Part shown: in pieces, positions 1 through 8,877 of the stretch
Layout: every line of letters starts with the position of its first letter
How positions within the stretch are numbered: the first letter of the stretch is position 1
Assembly (NCBI RefSeq): GCF_043643765.1
Contig: NZ_JBHZSP010000010.1
Span: forward strand, 1 to 64,000
Source of the DNA: Marinomonas posidonica_A
GTDB taxonomy: Bacteria; Pseudomonadota; Gammaproteobacteria; Pseudomonadales; Marinomonadaceae
DNA length: 64,000 nucleotides
Direction of reading: 5' to 3'
Made by a program: the position numbers and the translations under genes
The notes under the pieces: model-generated
Database searches by the model: none
What the model saw: only the letters and a program-made list of their open reading frames with translations
Told to the model about the DNA's origin: nothing

Positions 1-28
1 GTTTAAATTCTCTGTGATATTTGGACAT

Positions 29-70
29 AAAAAGACCCCCAGTAATTGGAATGTCCAACTATTGGGGGTC
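29..70 (-). terminator. Intrinsic terminator, leftward
   Basis: A GC-rich inverted repeat spans 34-70 (arms begin GACCCCC and end GGGGGTC). It pairs almost fully apart from two wobble or mismatch positions. Read on the minus strand it is followed at once by a run of five T (29-33). It probably ends the transcript of the small membrane-protein gene to its right, although about 150 bases separate them. Confidence 0.7.
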
Positions 71-218
71 AGTTCATAATGATTACCGCCTTTTTTTGCT
101 AAAAATCAATAAACAGAAACCACAAAATCTGAAAGGTATTCATGTAAAGCGTTTAATCGCAGACATAACGTCAATCATGGATGAATATCCATCATTAATA
201 TCTTCCCAAAATACAGAC

Positions 219-536
219 TTACAATATCCGCTGCGTACTCTTTTGATAACCTTGTCTAGATAAACGCCAAACAATACCTACTGAAAGTAATACGGCATGG
301 AAACCTACTAACAATAAATAAGCGTCACCAAACCGTGTATCCGTAGCGACTAAACTCGAACTTAAAAAGGAAGCGTTGATAATATTAATACCGAAGGTAA
401 TTGCAGATATGGTGGGGTGGGAGCGAAACGCCATCACAGCCATTAAGCTACTTAATATCGCGATGAAAATGCCACCCATTGGTAAAAAGATGGAAAATGT
501 TCCAGAAACCAGTGCCAAAATAGATAAAGTACTCAT
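219..536 (-). CDS. Small integral membrane protein, unknown function
   Basis: This 105-aa protein is not assigned to a family. It shows three or four hydrophobic stretches, roughly residues 3-35, 42-64 and 72-92, and ends in a basic tail rich in Arg, Gln and Lys, so an inner-membrane protein is likely. A purine-rich stretch (GGACGGA) lies shortly before the ATG. The gene stands alone, with AT-rich sequence upstream and a leftward terminator downstream. The open frame and membrane-type composition support a real gene; the function is unknown. Confidence 0.5.
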   Translation of the reverse strand: MSTLSILALVSGTFSIFLPMGGIFIAILSSLMAVMAFRSHPTISAITFGINIINASFLSSSLVATDTRFGDAYLLLVGFHAVLLSVGIVWRLSRQGYQKSTQRIL

Positions 537-840
537 AGTGATCCGTCCCTATATCTTACTTCTACTGCTAATTATATTAATGTTTGTACTTAATATTCTT
601 AATCTAGATCATTTAATTTGCCTGTAATACTTGATTATCAGACGCTTAAAAATCTCTTAATTAAAAACTGTTCAAAATTAATACAATTTATACTACTGCG
701 ATGAATTCACATTTGCAACTTTAATTCATATTTAGTTTTTTAAAGCAATATCTAGATACATTTCATTACGATATTTTTAACAACCTCTCACCTCCTCTAT
801 TCAACTCAACCGACAAAGACACTCGTTTGATTTTGTTATC
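537..840. other. AT-rich intergenic region
   Basis: About 300 bases without a convincing gene. The sequence is strongly AT-rich and must carry the leftward promoter of the small membrane-protein gene, but I cannot place a -35/-10 pair with confidence. Short open frames on the plus strand here are shadows of that gene or chance. Confidence 0.5.
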
Positions 841-867
841 GGGAAGAGACATCCATATTCTCTTCCC
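841..867 (-). terminator. Hairpin after hisC, possible terminator
   Basis: A perfect 9-bp inverted repeat (GGGAAGAGA at 841-849, TCTCTTCCC at 859-867) lies 19 bases past the hisC stop on the minus strand. It has no strong T-run after it, so it may be a weak terminator or an mRNA 3'-end stabiliser. Confidence 0.5.
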
Positions 868-885
868 AACAAACTTGGATGAAAT

Positions 886-1944
886 TTATAACGCGCTTAA
901 CGCTGTAACCAATGCCTGCATTTCTTCATCAGTGCCAATCGTAATGCGCAAATAATTTCCAATACGAGGCTTGTTACCAAAATAACGCACCAATATGCCT
1001 TGTTCTTTCAGTTTTAAATACACCTCTTCCGCCGACTTTTCTGGATGAGTCGCAAACACAAAGTTGGTCGCTGAAGGCAATAATTCATAACCCAACTGAG
1101 TAAGAGCTTTCACCGTGGTTTCACGAGTGGCGATGGTTTTATCACAAATATTCTTTAGATAGGTTTCATCTTCTACCGCAGCCGTCGCTCCGGCTAGCGC
1201 AATGCGATCAATTGGGTAGGAGTTAAATGAATTTTTTAAACGCTCCAAGCCTTCGATTAAATCTGGGTGACCAAAAGCGTAGCCAACTCGGATACCCGCT
1301 AAAGCACGTGACTTCGACAAAGTTTGCACAACCAATAAATTCGGGTATTGATTGACCAAGGCCACCGCACTCTGTGCACCAAAGTCCACATACGCTTCGT
1401 CCACCAGTACCACTACATCTGGGTTAGATTGCAAAATGGTTTCGATATCAGTAAGCGGTAACGCTTTTCCAGTTGGCGCATTAGGGTTGGTGACAACCAC
1501 ACCGGATACATCTAAATGCTGATAGTCCTCAGCAGCAATATCAAATTCACCGGTCAAAGGAATTAGTTTAGGCGTAATCCCGTAAAGACCAGCGTACACC
1601 TTATAAAAGCTGTAAGTGATGTCTGCAAAGGCCAAAGGTTTACCATTGGTAAAATAGCCCATGAAAGCCAACGCCAACACTTCATCAGAGCCATTGCCGA
1701 CAAACACCTGATGAGTATTCAATTGATATTGACTGGCCAAAGCCGTTTTTAGCACCATGGCATTGGGGTCAGGGTACAAGCGCAGACTTTCCGATACCTC
1801 TGCTGCCATCGCCTGTAATGCCTTTGGAGAAGGTGAATAAGGACTCTCATTGGTATTGAGCTTAATGTATTGTTTGTCTTGAGGCTGCTCACCTGGCACA
1901 TAAGGATCAAGTGATGCGATTTTATCGGTCCAAAAACGACTCAT
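886..1944 (-). CDS. hisC: Histidinol-phosphate aminotransferase
   Basis: This 352-aa protein is a class I/II PLP-dependent aminotransferase of the HisC family. It converts imidazole-acetol phosphate and glutamate to histidinol phosphate in cytoplasmic histidine biosynthesis. The sequence shows NPNAPTG at 153-159, DEAY at 182-185, the PLP-binding Lys in TLSKSRALAG (K211) and the C-terminal NYLRITIG segment. The length is normal. The ATG at 1944 has GGAG upstream. It lies behind lysS, but a strong terminator separates the two, so it is probably transcribed alone. No other his genes are nearby. HisC enzymes can also act on aromatic substrates, so the symbol rests on family resemblance. Confidence 0.92.
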   Translation of the reverse strand: MSRFWTDKIASLDPYVPGEQPQDKQYIKLNTNESPYSPSPKALQAMAAEVSESLRLYPDPNAMVLKTALASQYQLNTHQVFVGNGSDEVLALAFMGYFTNGKPLAFADITYSFYKVYAGLYGITPKLIPLTGEFDIAAEDYQHLDVSGVVVTNPNAPTGKALPLTDIETILQSNPDVVVLVDEAYVDFGAQSAVALVNQYPNLLVVQTLSKSRALAGIRVGYAFGHPDLIEGLERLKNSFNSYPIDRIALAGATAAVEDETYLKNICDKTIATRETTVKALTQLGYELLPSATNFVFATHPEKSAEEVYLKLKEQGILVRYFGNKPRIGNYLRITIGTDEEMQALVTALSAL

Positions 1945-1981
1945 GGAATGCTCCGTGGTACTTCATTCAAAAATAGAGTGT

Positions 1982-2014
1982 AAAAACAAAATAAGGCCTC
2001 AATTGAGGCCTTAT
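1982..2014 (-). terminator. Intrinsic terminator of lysS
   Basis: A perfect 24-bp palindrome at 1991-2014 (arm ATAAGGCCTCAA) lies 40 bases past the lysS stop. On the minus strand it is followed by a T-rich tract (TTTGTTTTTA). It ends the prfB-lysS operon ahead of hisC. Confidence 0.9.
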
Positions 2015-2053
2015 ACACAAAATAATTTATCAGTGACTATATCCGGCCTAGGA

Positions 2054-3553
2054 TCAGTCCTGAGGCTTCATATGAGGGAACAAAAGCACATCGCGAATCG
2101 AAGGTGCATCAGTGAACAGCATCACCAAACGGTCAATACCAATCCCCTCACCTGCGGTTGGCGGCAAGCCGTATTCCAATGCGTTAATGTAATCGGCGTC
2201 ATAATGCATGGCTTCGTCATCGCCCGCATCTTTTTCCGCCACTTGACGCTTGAAACGTTCCGCTTGGTCTTCTGGATCATTTAACTCCGAGAAACCGTTT
2301 GCAATTTCACGACCACCAACAAAGAACTCAAAACGATCAGTAATAAAATCATTCTCGTCATTACGACGTGCCAAAGGTGATACTTCAGCAGGATACTCGG
2401 TGATGAAAGTCGGTTGATCTAACTTATGTTCAGCCGTTTCTTCAAAGATTTCAGTCCAAAGCTTGCCCAAGCCCCAAATTGGCTTAACATCGATTTTCAG
2501 CTTCTTCGCTACTTCGGTGGCTTTTTCTAGGGTGCTAAGGTCATCTTCCGTCAAATCTGGGTTGTAATGTAAGATGGACTCCAACATCGTCATGCGAACA
2601 AAGGGCGCACCAAAGTCATATTCAGAACCCTGGTAAGTGACCGTTGTGGTGTTCAATACCTTCTCAGCCACATCACGTAACATGGCTTCAGTTAGATCCA
2701 TCAGATCTTTGTAATCTGCGTAAGCTTGGTAGAACTCGATCATAGTGAATTCTGGGTTGTGTCGAGTCGATGTCCCTTCATTACGGAAGTTACGGTTGAT
2801 CTCGAAAACGCGCTCAAAACCACCAACAACCAAGCGTTTCAAGTAAAGCTCTGGTGCGATACGCAAATACATGCTCATGTCCATGGCATTGTGATGTGTC
2901 ACAAAAGGACGTGCTGTAGCGCCACCTGGAATGGTCTGCAACATAGGCGTTTCAACTTCCATGAAACGACGATCTTCTAGGAAACGGCGAATAGTAGAAA
3001 TGATTTTAGAACGAATCTGGAAAGTATCACGAGACTCTTCATTCACAATCAAATCCACGTAACGCTGACGGTAACGCATTTCCATGTCTGACAAACCATG
3101 GTGCTTATCAGGAAGTGGACGCAAGGATTTAGTCAATAATTGCGCTTCTTGCATATCAATGTACAAGTCACCTTTACCAGACTTATGCACTGGCCCCGTC
3201 ACGCCAATGATGTCACCCAAATCCCATGTTTTTTGCTCAGCCAATAGCTCAGGACTAAGCGCCTTACGATTAATGTAAGCTTGAATCTGGCCCGACATGT
3301 CTTGTAGCAACATAAAAGCACCACGGTTACGTACGATACGTCCCGCAATACTCACTTTGTGATCTTTCTCTTCCAGTTCCGCTTTTTCTAACTCACCAAA
3401 TTCGGCTTGTAAATCCGCAGCATAGGCATCACGACGGAATTGATTTGGAAAAGCATTACGCTGTTCACGAATCGCCGCTAATTTGCCACGACGCTCCGCC
3501 ACAAGACGGTTATCTTCTGATTGTAAACTTGTTTCTGTGTAGTCGTTTGCCAT
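2054..3553 (-). CDS. lysS: Lysyl-tRNA synthetase, class II
   Basis: This 499-aa enzyme charges tRNA-Lys with lysine using ATP. It has an N-terminal OB-fold anticodon-binding domain (about residues 60-165) and a class II catalytic domain. Motif 2 is seen as FRNEGTSTRHNPEF and motif 3 as GIGIDRLVMLFT near the C-terminus. Full length for LysS. It lies 48 bases after prfB on the same strand, the prfB-lysS arrangement known from E. coli and many relatives, and the two are probably cotranscribed. The ATG at 3553 was chosen because it gives the usual N-terminus. Confidence 0.97.
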   Translation of the reverse strand: MANDYTETSLQSEDNRLVAERRGKLAAIREQRNAFPNQFRRDAYAADLQAEFGELEKAELEEKDHKVSIAGRIVRNRGAFMLLQDMSGQIQAYINRKALSPELLAEQKTWDLGDIIGVTGPVHKSGKGDLYIDMQEAQLLTKSLRPLPDKHHGLSDMEMRYRQRYVDLIVNEESRDTFQIRSKIISTIRRFLEDRRFMEVETPMLQTIPGGATARPFVTHHNAMDMSMYLRIAPELYLKRLVVGGFERVFEINRNFRNEGTSTRHNPEFTMIEFYQAYADYKDLMDLTEAMLRDVAEKVLNTTTVTYQGSEYDFGAPFVRMTMLESILHYNPDLTEDDLSTLEKATEVAKKLKIDVKPIWGLGKLWTEIFEETAEHKLDQPTFITEYPAEVSPLARRNDENDFITDRFEFFVGGREIANGFSELNDPEDQAERFKRQVAEKDAGDDEAMHYDADYINALEYGLPPTAGEGIGIDRLVMLFTDAPSIRDVLLFPHMKPQD

Positions 3554-3601
3554 GATATTGGTATCTACTCTTTAATCTTTTCTAAAATAAGGAATGGCGC
3601 T

Positions 3602-4697
3602 TTACAGGCCTTGTTTTAAACTTGCGACGATAAATTGATCTAAATTACCATCCAACACCGCTCCTGTATTGGAGCTTTCCACGCCAGTCCGCAAATCTTT
3701 GATACGAGAAGAGTCCAATACGTAAGAACGAATCTGACTCCCCCAACCAATGTCCGACTTGCTGTCTTCCACGGCTTGCGCCGCTTCTGTTCGCTTCATC
3801 ATTTCCAATTCATACAACTTAGCACGCAGCTGTTTCATCGCAAAATCACGGTTAGCGTGCTGTGAACGCTGGTTTTGACATTGCACGACGATGCCACTCG
3901 GTATGTGCGTAATACGCACCGCAGAGTCTGTTGTATTAACGTGTTGTCCACCTGCTCCCGAAGAGCGATACGTATCAGTACGCAAGTCAGCAGGATTAAT
4001 ATCAATTTCAACATTGTCATCAATTTCAGGGGACACAAATACGGATGCAAACGAAGTATGACGACGATTACCTGAGTCAAATGGTGACTTACGCACCAGA
4101 CGGTGCACACCTGTTTCGGTTCTCAACCAACCAAACGCATACTCACCTTCAAAACGAATGGTCGCCGATTTAATACCAGCCACTTCTCCAGCAGATACTT
4201 CCACCAAATCGACTTTAAAGCCCTTATCCTCACCCCAACGCAAATACATGCGCAACAGAATATTGGCCCAGTCTTGCGCCTCGGTACCTCCTGAGCCCGA
4301 CTGAATGTCTAGGAAAGCACTGTTTTCGTCCATCTCTTTCGAGAACATGCGACGGAATTCCAGTTTAGCCAGCAAGGCTTCCAACTCATCAAGTTCCAGC
4401 TGAACCGCTTCGACTGAGTCTTCATCGTTTTCTTCAACGGCGATATCAAGCAACTCTTTAGCATCAGCAAGACCGTTATCCATACCATCTAAGGTATCAA
4501 CAACCGCTTCGAGCGCGGAACGCTCTTTACCTAGTTTTTGAGCATAATCTGGATCGTTCCAGACATTAGAATCTTCTAATTCTCGGTTTACTTCTTCTAA
4601 ACGTTCTTTCTTTGCATCGTAGTCAAAGATACCCCCGAAGGGTAAGAGCACGTTCGGATAGATCTTTTATTTGCGAAAGTATCGGGTTTATTTCCAT
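3602..4697 (-). CDS. prfB: Peptide chain release factor 2, with programmed +1 frameshift
   Basis: RF2 recognises UGA and UAA stop codons and triggers peptide release. The gene is in two frames. A 24-codon first frame starts at ATG 4697 and reaches CTT TGA C (4628-4622). Skipping one base there continues in the second frame to 3602, for about 364 aa. The slip site is preceded by the Shine-Dalgarno-like GGGGGT at the classical spacing, so this is the known RF2 autoregulatory frameshift and not a sequencing error. The second frame holds SPF (codon-recognition tripeptide, in VRKSPFDSG) and GGQ (in SSGAGGQHVN). Low RF2 favours the shift and raises its own synthesis. First gene of the prfB-lysS operon. 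Confidence 0.97.
4622..4640 (-). promoter_or_regulatory. RF2 programmed frameshift site
   Basis: On the minus strand the sequence CGGGGGTATCTTTGAC carries an internal Shine-Dalgarno-like GGGGGT, three bases, then CTT TGA C. It is nearly identical to the well-studied E. coli prfB slip site. The in-frame UGA at 4625-4623 is read through by a +1 slip when RF2 is scarce. Confidence 0.96.
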
Positions 4698-4841
4698 ATT
4701 GGCGTCAATTTGCTATAAACAGTGTGGATAAAATTAATTCGGAATTGTAACGAATTTACTCGCAGCATAAAATGCCATTCGCTACTCAATGATGGAAAAA
4801 CTGACCATTTTTTGTGGGCCTTGCTATCAAATGGAGTCTAT

Positions 4842-5141
4842 ATGGATAAGCCAACGGTTTCAGTCGCCATACTGGGACAAACTTACAACATACATTGTCC
4901 GAAAGGGCACGAAGCGGAATTGAAAGAATCCGCGGAATATTTGGATACTCAAATGCGTGAGATCAAAGCCAGCGGAAAAATCGTCGGACTTGAAAAAATT
5001 GCTGTGCTTGCGGCATTGAATATTACTCACGATATGCTATCTGGGCGAAAATTTGCTCGCTCCAATGAGCAACAACTGCGAGAGTTGACCTCTCAGCTAG
5101 ATGCGGCACTGGCACACGAAACAAAATTGGTTAACGAATAA
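4842..5141 (+). CDS. zapA: Cell division protein ZapA
   Basis: This 99-aa protein belongs to the ZapA family, which crosslinks FtsZ filaments at the division ring. It has the N-terminal beta-rich part (VSVAILGQTYNIHCPKG) and a C-terminal helical, coiled-coil half with MSGRKFARS-like charged residues. The ATG at 4842 was chosen over upstream codons because GGAG lies 6-9 bases before it and because the family begins this way. It is divergent from prfB and followed by the 6S RNA gene and the ygfA homologue, the same order as in E. coli (zapA-ssrS-ygfA), which supports the call. Confidence 0.92.
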   Translation: MDKPTVSVAILGQTYNIHCPKGHEAELKESAEYLDTQMREIKASGKIVGLEKIAVLAALNITHDMLSGRKFARSNEQQLRELTSQLDAALAHETKLVNE

Positions 5142-5259
5142 ACACAGATCTGTTCAATCCGTACACGATTCAACAAGGCGCAAGGGATAAAAACGAATTT
5201 TCTTCATACAGGGAAGGAAATGAACAAGCTTCGTCCGTGATTTTTAGCCGCAGTTACTC

Positions 5260-5265
5260 TATACT
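5260..5265 (+). promoter_or_regulatory. -10 box of the 6S RNA promoter
   Basis: TATACT sits about seven bases before the inferred 5' end of the 6S RNA. The -35 element is weak (GTGATT-like near 5237). The position relative to the terminal stem of the RNA supports the call. Confidence 0.5.
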
Positions 5266-5269
5266 TCAC

Positions 5270-5451
5270 TCGTTTCCTGGGTTGTACGTAGCGGCTTAAC
5301 GCCCTTGAGCCTATGAGTAATACCCCGGAAAAGGCCTGTTGGTTTGGTGTGCATGTCCGTGCGTCGGAAAGCCTAAAGAGTCACAGCTTTTTCCACCTTG
5401 AACCACTGGGTTCAAGGCCAATAGTCGAAACGGCAACTTGGGAAACCCTTT
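5270..5451 (+). ncRNA. ssrS: 6S RNA
   Basis: This roughly 180-base gene encodes 6S RNA, which mimics an open promoter and binds sigma-70 RNA polymerase in stationary phase. The 5' and 3' ends pair (GTTTCC...GGGTTG with CAAC...GGGAAAC). The conserved closing segment with CACCTTGAACC and GGTTCAAGG matches the hallmark region of gammaproteobacterial 6S RNA, and GTGCATGTCCGTGC-like sequence matches the central part. It lies between zapA and the 5-formyl-THF cyclo-ligase gene, its usual place, and is probably processed from a transcript shared with the downstream gene. Ends are approximate. Confidence 0.92.
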
Positions 5452-5453
5452 TC

Positions 5454-6053
5454 ATGATACAGCCTCTTCTCGATCGTCACAGTCTACGTAAAACCTTACG
5501 TCACGCCAGACGTCAACTGACAGAACACGAACAACTACAAGCCGCTAATCAACTGCTTGAGCAAGCGCTTCACTCTCGATGGTTAGATAAAGTAGAACAT
5601 GTTGCTTTGTATCTAGCGAACGACGGTGAAATATCCCCACACCTCATCCGCGAATATTGCTGGCAACACAAGATCAAAACTTACTTACCGGTTGTGAAAG
5701 GCGAAATATTACGCTTTGCGCATTATGACCAAACAACACAATGGCATAACAATCGATTTGGCATTGCCGAACCTGTGACTGAGACATACCAAGCCCATGA
5801 CGCTCTCGACATTGTCTTTATGCCACTGGTTGGTTTTGACCAATATGGCGGGCGATTAGGGATGGGAGGAGGCTTCTATGACAAGAGTTTTGCCAGCAAG
5901 AGCATTGAGCAAAAACCATTATTAATTGGTTTAGCCCATGATTGTCAGCAAGTTGAACGATTACCCATCGAACCTTGGGATGTTCCATTGCAAGCTATAC
6001 TCAGCCCAAAGCAGTGTATCGACATCAATCTGACGACAAAAGTTAGTACATAA
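5454..6053 (+). CDS. ygfA: 5-formyltetrahydrofolate cyclo-ligase
   Basis: This 199-aa enzyme converts 5-formyl-THF to 5,10-methenyl-THF with ATP in one-carbon metabolism. It shows the family's basic N-terminus (LRKTLRHARRQL), the substrate-site segment with FGIAEP, and the nucleotide-binding signature RLGMGGGFYDKSF. The ATG at 5454 lies directly behind the 6S RNA 3' end; codons further upstream would read through the RNA and give a non-family extension. The 3' end overlaps the end of the convergent TraF-like gene by 11 bases. Gene order matches E. coli, where the product is implicated in persister formation. Confidence 0.9.
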   Translation: MIQPLLDRHSLRKTLRHARRQLTEHEQLQAANQLLEQALHSRWLDKVEHVALYLANDGEISPHLIREYCWQHKIKTYLPVVKGEILRFAHYDQTTQWHNNRFGIAEPVTETYQAHDALDIVFMPLVGFDQYGGRLGMGGGFYDKSFASKSIEQKPLLIGLAHDCQQVERLPIEPWDVPLQAILSPKQCIDINLTTKVST

Positions 6054-7488
6054 AGCTGTAACCGATGGAGAAATAAAAGCCACTATCGCCGTCATCGTTC
6101 TCTGGTGAATAGGCCACATCAATGTCCAATCGACGAGACAAGGTCAAGCCGGCAGTGTAGTAACTCATCTCATTACCAGACATGTTCTTGCGAACACCCG
6201 CTCTCATCCCGATGGAGAAAAAATCATCACTGTAATGAGAGATGGAAACCGCAGCCCATTGGTATTGATCGCCTAACGGATCTTTAATCGAATTGGCATC
6301 AAAAGAGCCAGCAATGGAAAAATTTTGATCTTTACTCTTCAACGCCATACTTAGATTAAGTTGGGCTTTCATCTTATATTTTTCTTTAAGAGAAATTTTA
6401 CCTGAATCCGCAAAACCAATGGCCGCATTACAGGCTGATAGATCAGCACCGGACAAACCGGTACAGCGCCCAATCACCTTATAATCAAATTCGGGTTCAT
6501 TCACATTGGACAAGGTGGCCCCCAACTGTAAGTAACGCGCTGCAATGATGGCCCCCAAATCAAGCGAGATCCCATCTGAGCGATCTTCTCGGCTAATAAA
6601 GAAATCCCCATAAGAGACATCAGAATCACCATCTTCATTCAACACCGTTAATTTTTGATCCATGGCCAATTTATGAAAGTTCAATCGTCCACCTAATAAC
6701 AAAGCACTGCCAGTGGTACGTGAATACATTTCGCTGTAGCCAATACTGAATTTATAATTAGAGACTCTTTTCAAGTAAAGTGAGGTATCCGTTTCAAGCT
6801 CGATGGCCGCCAAATCAACATTTTGCAAATCGTTTTCATCAGAAATATTACGCAGATCATCCAAACCGTTTAGCGAAAAACTGTCCGATAATATTTGTGC
6901 CCTACCCACTAAGGAAGCACTGGCGTCGATCATAAAGACACCACGTCGACGGGTTTTGTATATGATGGGAAGAAACGGCCCTTGCACAGTCGTCGCGAAC
7001 TTAAGGTAGGTTGTGTCCGCAATCGCAGCTACATCGTCGCTCACGTCTGCCAAACTGTCTTCAATGGTATCCACAGCCGCATTGATTTCTTGAACGATAT
7101 ACGCGTTCGCTGCCGCTTCTTTATCGGCATTACTGCCAGATGTATTGTTATAAACATTAGTCGCGCCATTCTCGATGGCTTGCAAATCCAAAGACGACAG
7201 GTAATCCGTATCGACACTGGCTTCCAGCGAATCGACCTTATCATTGATGGTCCCGACGCCGCCCCCTTCAACACCAATGCCTATTGGTCCCACAAAGCCA
7301 ATACGAAAGCCTTGTAAATTCGCCATTAAATAAGACGCCGCTGGATTTCCCATGGCAGTCGACAAGGCATGACGGTTTCCGTAACTGCCCAATACGGTAC
7401 TGGAACCGATTGGCTGATAGGTATACATGGCTGCCATCACCGATGAACTAACAAGGTATAAACAAGCAATGGCAAAATACTTTTTCAT
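6043..7488 (-). CDS. Outer-membrane TraF-like protein (paralogue 1)
   Basis: This 481-aa protein resembles the chromosomal 'conjugal transfer protein TraF' family (TraF_2), predicted outer-membrane beta-barrels of unknown role found in marine gammaproteobacteria. A signal peptide (about residues 1-19, cut after VMA) is followed by MYTYQPIGSS, GNRHALSTAMGNPAASYLM and alternating beta-strand sequence. The C-terminus FYFSIGYSFMY ends in an aromatic residue, as barrel proteins do. The N-terminal 15-residue block is shared with the paralogue encoded just upstream. Residues about 80-155 form an Asp/Ala-rich, probably helical insert. No conjugation genes are near, so the family name should not be read as a function. 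Confidence 0.7.
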   Translation of the reverse strand: MKKYFAIACLYLVSSSVMAAMYTYQPIGSSTVLGSYGNRHALSTAMGNPAASYLMANLQGFRIGFVGPIGIGVEGGGVGTINDKVDSLEASVDTDYLSSLDLQAIENGATNVYNNTSGSNADKEAAANAYIVQEINAAVDTIEDSLADVSDDVAAIADTTYLKFATTVQGPFLPIIYKTRRRGVFMIDASASLVGRAQILSDSFSLNGLDDLRNISDENDLQNVDLAAIELETDTSLYLKRVSNYKFSIGYSEMYSRTTGSALLLGGRLNFHKLAMDQKLTVLNEDGDSDVSYGDFFISREDRSDGISLDLGAIIAARYLQLGATLSNVNEPEFDYKVIGRCTGLSGADLSACNAAIGFADSGKISLKEKYKMKAQLNLSMALKSKDQNFSIAGSFDANSIKDPLGDQYQWAAVSISHYSDDFFSIGMRAGVRKNMSGNEMSYYTAGLTLSRRLDIDVAYSPENDDGDSGFYFSIGYSFMY

Positions 7489-7543
7489 GACGGAGCAAAA
7501 TCCCTAAACAACCCAGTAAATAACTCAGCAAACAATGACCAAC

Positions 7544-7576
7544 AAAAAAGCCGAGGACAGTTATGTCATCGGCTTT
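7544..7576 (-). terminator. Intrinsic terminator between the TraF-like genes
   Basis: A hairpin (arms AAAGCCGA...GACA and TGTC...TCGGCTTT, 7547-7576) is followed on the minus strand by a T-run. It lies 20 bases past the stop of the upstream TraF-like gene, so the two paralogues are at least partly separate transcription units. Confidence 0.85.
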
Positions 7577-7596
7577 ATTTGCAAAATCTTTACTGT

Positions 7597-8877
7597 TTAG
7601 AAAGCGGTATCATAACCTAACGCAAAATACACACTACGTGGCATTTCGTCACCATCTTCGTCTTCCACTGTGTCTAATGCCACAGCAACGTCTAAATTTA
7701 GACGTTTTAAGATCGTCAAACCGAAACTACCATAACTTAGCTCCGTACCCGCCATATTCTGACGGTAACCCACTCGTAGACCTGGTAAGAAGTGAGAATC
7801 GCCATAGTAAGACAAAGAAGCCGCTGCCCACTGGTATTCGTCACCCACCGCATCTTCAACAGGGTTCGTGTCGTATGACATACCCAATGTAAACTGCTTA
7901 CCAGCCGTTGATACAGCAAGGTCTACTGTGGTTTGCATTTCCATTACATATTTACTACCAGTGGTATCAAGCTTGCCTGCATTCTGCAAACTTTGGGCTG
8001 CATCACAACTTTCTGATCCACAAGCAGTATCAATTGCAACACCATCAAACTCTGGCTCATTGATGTTCGCAAAAGTCACACCAACTTGATAATTATTCGA
8101 CACCCAAACCATGCCTAAATCAATGCCAACACCAGTAGAGTCAATGGCATCCTCATCTATTGCATCTGAAATAGCATCATCAGCATCAGTTGAGTCATCT
8201 TCCAATGAAACAAGTGCACGCCCCATAGAAATATTATGCATAGTCGCTTTCAAACCACCGACTAACATGCCGTGAGAGTTTTCCCACATAGATTGGCTAT
8301 AGCCCAATCCAAGAGCAAGATCCACAGCAGTTTGAGCCTGGAATGATGCATCAGTCGTTAATTCACCAGTACCACCATCCACAGACACATTACTAGATAA
8401 TACATTTGCTTTTGCAACAGTAGAGATACTAGCATCCAACATGAAGGCGCCATTGTTGTCTGTTTTATAAATAACTGGCATTAAAGGCACTTGCAAACCT
8501 ACAGATGTCTTAACATAAGCAGTATCACCTACTTCATTTAAGATATTTTCAACTCTTGTTACATCTCCTGCAGCTGTCCCCGCAGTTGAATTATCAATAA
8601 TATCTTCGACCTCTTCCATTCGATCACCCAGATCGCTGACGTCACCCATTTCAATGCCAACACTCAATGGGCCTAGGATACCAAAACGAAAATTGTCATC
8701 ATCTTGTTCATTGACCATCAAAAATGGTGCCGCTGGGTTGCCTAGCGCAGTAGCAAGCGCTCGCTTATTCGGAGAGCTACTTAGGGTAAAACTGGAACCA
8801 ATGGGTTGGTTAACTGGCATGGCTGCCATAGCGGCAGTGCTTAGTAAGCTCGTGGAAAGAACAAGAAGCTTTTTCAT
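7597..8877 (-). CDS. Outer-membrane TraF-like protein (paralogue 2)
   Basis: This 426-aa paralogue of the neighbouring gene has a signal peptide (cut after residues AAMA near 18) and a mature start MPVNQPIGSSFTLSSSPNKRALATALGNPAAPFL, closely matching paralogue 1. It has repeated beta-strand pattern and a C-terminal YFALGYDTAF with a terminal Phe typical of outer-membrane barrels. It contains a CGSESC segment; paralogue 1 also has two Cys at the matching place, suggesting an external disulfide. ATG 8877 was preferred to ATG 8892 because AAGGA lies 8 bases before it. Biological role unknown. Confidence 0.7.
   Translation of the reverse strand: MKKLLVLSTSLLSTAAMAAMPVNQPIGSSFTLSSSPNKRALATALGNPAAPFLMVNEQDDDNFRFGILGPLSVGIEMGDVSDLGDRMEEVEDIIDNSTAGTAAGDVTRVENILNEVGDTAYVKTSVGLQVPLMPVIYKTDNNGAFMLDASISTVAKANVLSSNVSVDGGTGELTTDASFQAQTAVDLALGLGYSQSMWENSHGMLVGGLKATMHNISMGRALVSLEDDSTDADDAISDAIDEDAIDSTGVGIDLGMVWVSNNYQVGVTFANINEPEFDGVAIDTACGSESCDAAQSLQNAGKLDTTGSKYVMEMQTTVDLAVSTAGKQFTLGMSYDTNPVEDAVGDEYQWAAASLSYYGDSHFLPGLRVGYRQNMAGTELSYGSFGLTILKRLNLDVAVALDTVEDEDGDEMPRSVYFALGYDTAF

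Noticed and set aside
21..263. 80-codon plus-strand open frame at the left edge
   Set aside because: It begins with TTG inside the terminator hairpin, has no ribosome site and no recognisable family.
3835..4294. Several open frames on both strands within prfB
   Set aside because: Shadows of the well-supported RF2 gene.
4722..4841. N-terminal extension of zapA
   Set aside because: ATG 4842 has a better ribosome site and gives the normal 99-aa family length; the extension overlaps the prfB-zapA promoter region.
5313..5453. N-terminal extension of the 5-formyl-THF cyclo-ligase
   Set aside because: The extension is the translated 6S RNA gene; family sequence begins at ATG 5454.
6043..8877. Conjugative element suggested by the TraF family name
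   Set aside because: No relaxase, mating-pair or type IV secretion genes are present; the chromosomal TraF_2 family is named by similarity only.
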